A stretch of 35,889 nucleotides of DNA from contig NZ_PQSR01000079.1 of assembly GCF_002920635.1 (NCBI RefSeq), positions 1 through 35,889 on the forward strand, written 5' to 3'. Origin of the DNA: Streptomyces sp. Ru72 (GTDB lineage: Bacteria; Actinomycetota; Actinomycetes; Streptomycetales; Streptomycetaceae). Of this stretch, positions 31,567 to 35,889 are shown piece by piece (position 1 is the first letter of the stretch; every line of letters starts with the position of its first letter). Position numbers and translations under genes: made by a program. The notes below the pieces were generated by a model that was not told the origin of the DNA, searched no databases, and saw nothing but the letters and a program-made list of their open reading frames with translations.

Positions 31567-31836
31567 ACCGGCAGCGATCCTGTCCCGACGAGCCTGGACG
31601 ATTTCCGGAGCCGTGGAACCCGGCGTCCACCCGACGCGACAGCCGGGCCACCAGACGCCCGCATGCCTCTCCGGGCTGATCAGGCTTCAGGGGTCTGGGC
31701 GGGACCGTGGGGTGGTCACCGGGGCTGACGCACAGGCAGGCACGACTCCCATCTACCACCCGTCTCTATCACCCGTCGCCCCGTACGACCACAACCACGA
31801 CCTCGACCCCGGCCGTTCCCACCGCTGCACGTGGCA
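31567..31836. other. Gap downstream of the transposase remnant
   Basis: No gene recognised; the long rightward frame crossing this stretch runs antisense into the fucosidase gene and is not considered coding. Confidence 0.4.
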
Positions 31837-31886
31837 TGGCGTGGCCGTGCGGTCCGAGAGGAGGTGCGGGCGGCACGGCCACGCCA
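31837..31886 (-). terminator. Long perfect hairpin after the fucosidase gene
   Basis: Fourteen bases (31837-31850, ending GGCCGTGC) pair perfectly with 31873-31886 around a 22-base loop. The stem starts 8 bases beyond the stop codon of the leftward gene at 31895, as expected for a Streptomyces-type terminator without T-run. Confidence 0.75.
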
Positions 31887-31894
31887 GGGGGTGG

Positions 31895-33958
31895 TCAGGA
31901 GGTGGGCTGGAAGGTCCACAGCAGGTTGGTGCTGGTCACCCACGTCCACTGCTTGGTCACGGACCCGGAGGGGACCTGTCCGCCGCCGTCGAGGACAAGT
32001 CCGGTGGTGCGGTTGGCGATCGAGTACTGGCCGTTGCCGCGGTCGGTGATCTGCCATTGCTGGTTGCGGCCGCCGTTCCAGGGCGCTTGCCGGGCGGGAG
32101 CGCCGTTGTCGGTCGAGCCCCAGCCGTCGGCGACCATGCCGTTGGTGCGGTTGACCAGCCTGTAGTAGCCGTTACCGAGGTCGACGGCCTGCCACTGGAG
32201 GTTGGGGCTGTCGACCGGCGTCCACTGCTTGAGGTTCGAGCCGCTGGCGACGTTGCCGCCGCTGTCCAGGGCCAGACCGTCCGTGACGTTGATCAGCCGG
32301 AAGTACGAGGCCGGATTGAACGTGACCTTCAGCGAGACGATGGCGTCGTTGTTGCCGGTCGCTCGCAGGTCGGGATTGTCCGCGGTGAAGGTCCAGGCCG
32401 TGCCGGTGAAGTTGTCGCCGGAGTAGCCCGTCACCTGGTAGCCCTGGGGGACCCGCAGCGAGGAGATGGCCGCGGGCCCCACCCCCGCGGCCGACAGCTG
32501 GGAGGAGGTGTAGCTGCCCAGCGTCAGGACGGCGCTCGTCGAGGCGTAACCCACGTCCTTGAACACCGTCACCCGGGCCGCGCCGGCTGACGTGGGGACG
32601 CCGCTGACCTCGACGCAGACCACGGAGTCACTGGCGTCCGGGGCGGTAGCCGGAACGGTGACGTTGATCTGGCCGGCGCTGACGGTGTAGGCGAGCGAGG
32701 CCGAGGGGTTGTTCATCAGGTAGACGCGGCTGATCGTGTTGGTGATCGCCGGGATCTGCAGCACGCCGTTGGAGGGCCAGGTGAAGACGTGCGCGAACAG
32801 CTTGCCGTCCTTCTTGGTGGCCCTGCCCCAGGTGGGGTCGGTACCGAAGGGGCTTGCCGTGGCTCCGTGCACGCTGTCGCCGTACGTCGCCATCCAGGAG
32901 GCCAGGCCGCGCAGAATGGTCACGGACCCGGTGGTGACCGAGCCGTCGCCCTTGGGGCCGATGTTCAGCAGGAAGTTGCCGTCTCGCGAGACGCAGGTGA
33001 CGAGCTCCTGAACGAAATCCTTGACGGGCTGGTAGGAGTTCTCTCGGCCCGCGTTGTAACCCCAGGCGCCGTTCATGGTGTCGCATCTCTCCCACTGGCG
33101 GTCCAGCGGCGCGTTGGGAACACCGAACTCCGCGACCGTGTAGTCGCCCAGACCGAGGTCCCGCTTGACCCGTTCGTTGATGACGAGTCCGGGCTTGCGG
33201 GCGATCAACCAGTTGTAGAGGTCGACACCGTCCGACCGGAGCCACCAGTCCTGGAGGGTGGGGCTGGAGGGTTCGCCGAACCAGTCGCCGTCGAACCACA
33301 GGAGCGCCGGGTCGTAGCGGTCGAGCAGCTCCTGCAGCTGGGCTTTCATGTCCGCGATGTACCCCGTGCGGGCGGCCTGCGATGCCATCGTGGTGAGACC
33401 GCCGCTTCGGATGGTCTGGGAGGGGTGGTTCCAGTCCAGGATCGAGTAGTAGAGCCCGAACTTGACGCCTCGCGCCTCGCACTCGGTCTTGAGCGCCGCC
33501 AGCAGATCACCCTGGACACCGGCGTAGTCGTGCAGGTTGTACAGCTTGGTGCCGGTGGTGTCGGTGAAGCTGGGCACGTTGGAGTCCCACATGGCGAAGC
33601 CCTCATGGTGCTTGGCAGTGATCACCAGGTACTTCATGCCGGCGTCCGCCGCCAGTTGGGCGATGGTCGCCGCGTTGAACGCGGTGGGGTTGAAGTTCGC
33701 GGACACCTGGGTCTGGTAGTTGGCCTTGGTCCAACTCTCGCTGGAGAACGCCCATTCACCGTGGCCGAGGTGGGAGTAGGACCCGAAGTGGATGAACATC
33801 CCGAACCGGGCCTGGTACCACCAGTCCATCTTGGACGGGACGGTGTAAGCCTCGGCGGTGGCAGGTAACAGGGCCTGCGGCAGCCCGAAGGCCGCGACGC
33901 CTCCGGCGAGCGCGGCAGCCTTGATCAGGGAACGTCTGCTCAGACGTGCAGAGGACAT
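31895..33958 (-). CDS. Secreted GH29 alpha-L-fucosidase with crystallin-like and ricin-type domains
   Basis: A 687-residue exported enzyme. A Tat signal is present (SRRSLIK at 7-13, then a hydrophobic stretch to about residue 37). The GH29 barrel covers about 43-365: WWYQARFGMFIHFGSYS, TAKHHEGFAMWDS, and LLWFDGDW with the nucleophile D223. A beta-sandwich follows to about 450, then a segment resembling a beta/gamma-crystallin Greek-key domain (about 462-546, VTVFKDVGYASTSAVL and YSGDNFTGTAWTF), then a ricin-type trefoil (about 550-687). It should release fucose from glycans. The acid/base residue of GH29 is poorly conserved and was not assigned. AGGAGC precedes the ATG by 6 bases. It is monocistronic, with its own promoter and terminator. 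Confidence 0.9.
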   Translation of the reverse strand: MSSARLSRRSLIKAAALAGGVAAFGLPQALLPATAEAYTVPSKMDWWYQARFGMFIHFGSYSHLGHGEWAFSSESWTKANYQTQVSANFNPTAFNAATIAQLAADAGMKYLVITAKHHEGFAMWDSNVPSFTDTTGTKLYNLHDYAGVQGDLLAALKTECEARGVKFGLYYSILDWNHPSQTIRSGGLTTMASQAARTGYIADMKAQLQELLDRYDPALLWFDGDWFGEPSSPTLQDWWLRSDGVDLYNWLIARKPGLVINERVKRDLGLGDYTVAEFGVPNAPLDRQWERCDTMNGAWGYNAGRENSYQPVKDFVQELVTCVSRDGNFLLNIGPKGDGSVTTGSVTILRGLASWMATYGDSVHGATASPFGTDPTWGRATKKDGKLFAHVFTWPSNGVLQIPAITNTISRVYLMNNPSASLAYTVSAGQINVTVPATAPDASDSVVCVEVSGVPTSAGAARVTVFKDVGYASTSAVLTLGSYTSSQLSAAGVGPAAISSLRVPQGYQVTGYSGDNFTGTAWTFTADNPDLRATGNNDAIVSLKVTFNPASYFRLINVTDGLALDSGGNVASGSNLKQWTPVDSPNLQWQAVDLGNGYYRLVNRTNGMVADGWGSTDNGAPARQAPWNGGRNQQWQITDRGNGQYSIANRTTGLVLDGGGQVPSGSVTKQWTWVTSTNLLWTFQPTS

Positions 33959-34614
33959 GGTGCGGCTCCTGGATCGTTGAGGTGTGCTGGTCGGGGCGGG
34001 GCGCGTGTGAAGGACGCCAGGTCCGTGAGCACCTGGGACGCGTTGCGTTCCGGACCTCAGTGCCGGTCAGCTACATCGGATGAATTTATAGACGCTGCCT
34101 ACTGCGACGTCTAGGAGAGAAGCAAGATTTGGTCAACTACCCTGCTCAATCTCATACGCGATCGAGATCCACCCAACCGCCTCGGCCTGATCACGGCATG
34201 ATCTTCCGGATAGCTCGGATCTATGCTCCTCGGTAACGGAGCAAGCAGGGTGCGACGGAGTGCAACTTCAAGCGGGCCCAGGCCCCGGTACGCATCACCC
34301 CAGGCTGCGCTCCGCCAGTGCGACCCCCGCCTACGCGACGGGCTGCCCGGTTTGATCACGTGATGCCCAGGGTGGGGCATCGGACCGTCCAGGCCGCATC
34401 GGCGGCCCTGCGATCGAGTCGCGTAGCCCAATGAGCGGTCGAGTCGTCGTGGGGCTCCGGGCGGCCGAGTCGTTCGAGCCATTGGACGGCGGCAAGCTCA
34501 CAGCCGTACCCGGAACCCCTGCATGTTGGTCGTTCGTCCAAGACGCCGCGCTACACGATGGGTGCGCGGGGACCGGCGACTTCGGATGTCGGTGGTTCCG
34601 CGTACGGTCTGCGC
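33959..34614. other. Fucosidase upstream region and unassigned stretch
   Basis: The first 180 bases hold the fucosidase promoter. Between about 34140 and 34614 I recognise no gene; a leftward frame contains a plausible peptide (ELAAVQWLERLGRPEPHDD) with no start or family, possibly a relic. Confidence 0.4.
34089..34136 (-). promoter_or_regulatory. Fucosidase promoter with overlapping inverted repeat
   Basis: On the minus strand TTGACC (34136-34131) is followed after exactly 17 bases by TAGACG (34113-34108), a reasonable -35/-10 pair. TAGACG and CGTCTA form an inverted repeat at 34108-34113 and 34089-34094 with a 13-base spacer, overlapping the -10 and the expected start of transcription, as a repressor site would. 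Confidence 0.45.
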
Positions 34615-35191
34615 ATGGTTGATCAGAGGCCCCCCGTGGCATCGATACTCGACTTCGCGACCTGGGAGCCCGTGCTGCGGCTCCTGCTGGCCGACCACCC
34701 GCAAAGCCATGCTGCCCGGTCTGTCCGTGTGGCGGGACGTATTGGCCGGCATGGCTGGAGTCTGGCCTTGAAGCGACGGATGCCGCCGCCGGGCCGAGCC
34801 GCCCAGGTGGAGGACATGCAGGAGGAGTTCGATGCGGTGGAGCGGGTGCAGAGTGCGCTCGCGGACGCCGGAGTCGACGAGATCTCGTTCACGGCGGAGA
34901 TCCAACCGACCGGGAAGACCGCGCTCCGCCTGCTGGGCCCCAGCCCGGCCGTGGAACCCGGCATCGGCACCCCGCACCCGGGGGCGCTCATCCTGGTCGA
35001 CGGCTCCCTTCCCGAGCCCTGGCGTCGTCTCCCTGATCCGGTGCCCGGGGCAGTTCCGGCCCCTTCGGCGGACGTGGAGTTGCTTGAGCGGACGCTACAC
35101 GAGCGGTTGCCGCACGCCATCGGCGCGACGGAGGAGGAGATCGCCGCCGCCGAAGCGCGCCTCGGCGTCACGCTGCCCGACGAGCTCAGCG
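34615..35191 (+). pseudogene. SMI1/KNR4-family protein gene, truncated by an IS fragment
   Basis: From ATG 34615 about 190 residues of normal protein are readable, ending ATEEEIAAAEARLGVTLPDE. That phrase is the hallmark start of the SMI1/KNR4 domain (T.eei...E..lg..LP..y). Immediately after LPDELSG the sequence becomes antisense to an IS5-type transposase, so nearly all of the domain is missing. The frame happens to stay open to 35460, which would append about 90 foreign residues. SMI1 proteins often act as immunity proteins to toxins, but no toxin gene is seen here. Confidence 0.7.
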
Positions 35192-35422
35192 GGCGGCCAG
35201 GCGCCGCCAGCAGGTCATGCCCGAGCCGAAGCCCAGCTCCTGGGGCAGGTACTCCCACTGGATCCCGGTGTGCAGGGCGAACAGGATCCCGCACAGGGCC
35301 TGCCGGTCCGGCACCCGCGGCCGGCCCGATACCAGCTTCGGACCAGGCTGCGGTAACAACGGCTCGACCACCGACCACAGTTCGTCCGACACAGTCCACG
35401 GCCGCGACTGACGCTTCCCCAC
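35186..35422 (-). mobile_element. IS5-type transposase, N-terminal fragment
   Basis: From GTG 35422 the leftward frame reads GKRQSRPWTVSDELWSVVEP, LLPQPGPKLVSGRPRVPDRQ, ALCGILFALHTGIQWEYLPQ and LGFGSGMTCWRRLAA, the standard opening of an IS5-type transposase, then stops at the junction with the SMI1 gene (about 35192). The catalytic domain and one end of the element are gone. The other end probably lies near 35490-35505, inside the tail of the neighbouring membrane-protein gene. It is a different subtype from the fragment at 12.1-12.4 kb. Confidence 0.75.
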
Positions 35423-35473
35423 GACCGCACCAACGAGCAGACCGACCGACAGTCGCGTGATCGACGACTTCTG

Positions 35474-35889
35474 TCAGGACCAGTAAAGGGTATCCCGCAA
35501 TGATCTCTCCCGTTCACGCCTCTCCTGCCGGGTGACCGCCACGATCCAACCGGCGGCCATCAGGGCACCTGCTGCACCCGCCAACACGACCAAGCCTTCT
35601 GTGGGAATCAGGTTGTCGCCGCCCGGATACCTCTGGCCACACAGCCGCACCGTCTCCGGGTGCTCCGCCGAGGCTTCAAGGCACACAGGCGGTACCGACC
35701 GCAGGATCGGTCAACCCGGCCCCCTGTCCCACCGGCAGGTGCTCGGTGGCGAACCGCTGACCGCCAACCTGGTAGGACACCCGGACATGGGTCCCGTCCT
35801 TGACCTGCACCACGCGGTCGACGACACCGTGGACCCGCAGGGGCGAGGCATCGATCCGCCGAGCGTCCGAGATCTCGCCAGCCAGCGAA
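35474..35889 (-). pseudogene. Membrane protein gene (DUF3592-like), frameshifted, runs off the right edge
   Basis: Entering from the right edge, one frame reads SPLRVHGVVDRVVQVKDGTH, VRVSYQVGGQRFATEHLPVG, to a TGA near 35680. A shift of one base there continues it as CLEASAEHPETVRLCGQRYP and a membrane helix (GLVVLAGAAGALMAAGWIVA, then basic TRQERRERER). The whole is a small membrane protein with an extracytoplasmic beta domain; the DUF3592 likeness is only approximate. The last residues (TLYWS) come from the IS5-type sequence, so its C-terminus was also cut by the insertion. Confidence 0.5.

Noticed and set aside
31613..32590. A 325-codon rightward frame opposite the fucosidase 3' half
   Set aside because: It is antisense to the ricin-type domain, has no ribosome site, and crosses the fucosidase terminator.
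34615..35460. Reading the SMI1 frame as a complete gene ending at 35460
   Set aside because: The last 90 codons are antisense to an IS5-type transposase and do not look like the SMI1 domain; the gene is truncated at the junction.
1..35889. CRISPR array, tRNA or rRNA genes, phage structural genes
   Set aside because: No regularly spaced repeats, no cloverleaf with a CCA-side pattern, and no capsid or tail families were seen while reading the window.

Overview
The base composition (well above 65% G+C), codon use, SD-led starts, many ATGA/GTGA overlaps and the gene families all point to a Streptomyces or close relative. The mix of secreted hydrolases, sugar-uptake genes, insertion-sequence scraps and many decayed genes resembles a chromosomal arm rather than a core region. 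I see no tRNA, rRNA, CRISPR array, phage module or biosynthetic megasynthase.

Layout. 1-139: N-terminal end of an IS630-type transposase. 793-3895: two secreted enzymes in tandem, a GH18 chitinase and an alginate-lyase-like protein, each ending in a very similar ricin-type (CBM13) module. 4363-9284: a leftward operon (APC permease, ROK sugar kinase, SIS-domain deaminase) divergent from a ROK repressor, read here as an amino-sugar uptake and catabolism locus. 9340-10479: an AlkZ-like DNA glycosylase with an intact Q37-A-Q39 motif. 10469-12386: debris (integrase tail, GNAT tail, IS5-type transposase start) around a 265-aa protein of unknown function. 12442-13570: a conserved hypothetical protein and a Nudix hydrolase. 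13659-15895: TetR fragment, MarR regulator divergent from a VOC protein across two identical palindromes, and a multiply frameshifted AlkA-type glycosylase gene. 16346-18638: YtrA-type GntR regulator plus ABC ATPase and permease, with overlapping stop and start codons. 18734-21519: methyltransferase, acyltransferase-3 membrane protein and NodB-type polysaccharide deacetylase, the last with an altered metal-binding motif. 21589-22041: internally deleted ECF sigma factor. 22398-24806: PLP-dependent Orn/Lys/Arg decarboxylase. 24946-26178: fragments of an NADH dehydrogenase-like flavoprotein, an unidentified gene and an SGNH hydrolase. 26534-31185: cupin dioxygenase-like protein, MFS transporter, zinc alcohol dehydrogenase and an AraC-type regulator. 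31378-31566: IS1380-type transposase tail. 31895-33958: Tat-exported GH29 alpha-L-fucosidase with a crystallin-like and a ricin-type domain. 34615-35889: SMI1/KNR4 gene, IS5-type fragment and membrane-protein gene, all truncated or broken.

How it fits together. The secreted chitinase, lyase-like protein and fucosidase would release sugars from polymers outside the cell. The 4.4-9.3 kb operon has the parts to import, phosphorylate and deaminate an amino sugar, although an APC permease is an unusual importer for one. The cupin/MFS/ADH/AraC block looks like a separate small catabolic unit with a strong terminator. About a dozen broken genes are scattered among intact ones. Either this is a decaying region or some frameshifts are sequencing errors; read-level checks would tell.
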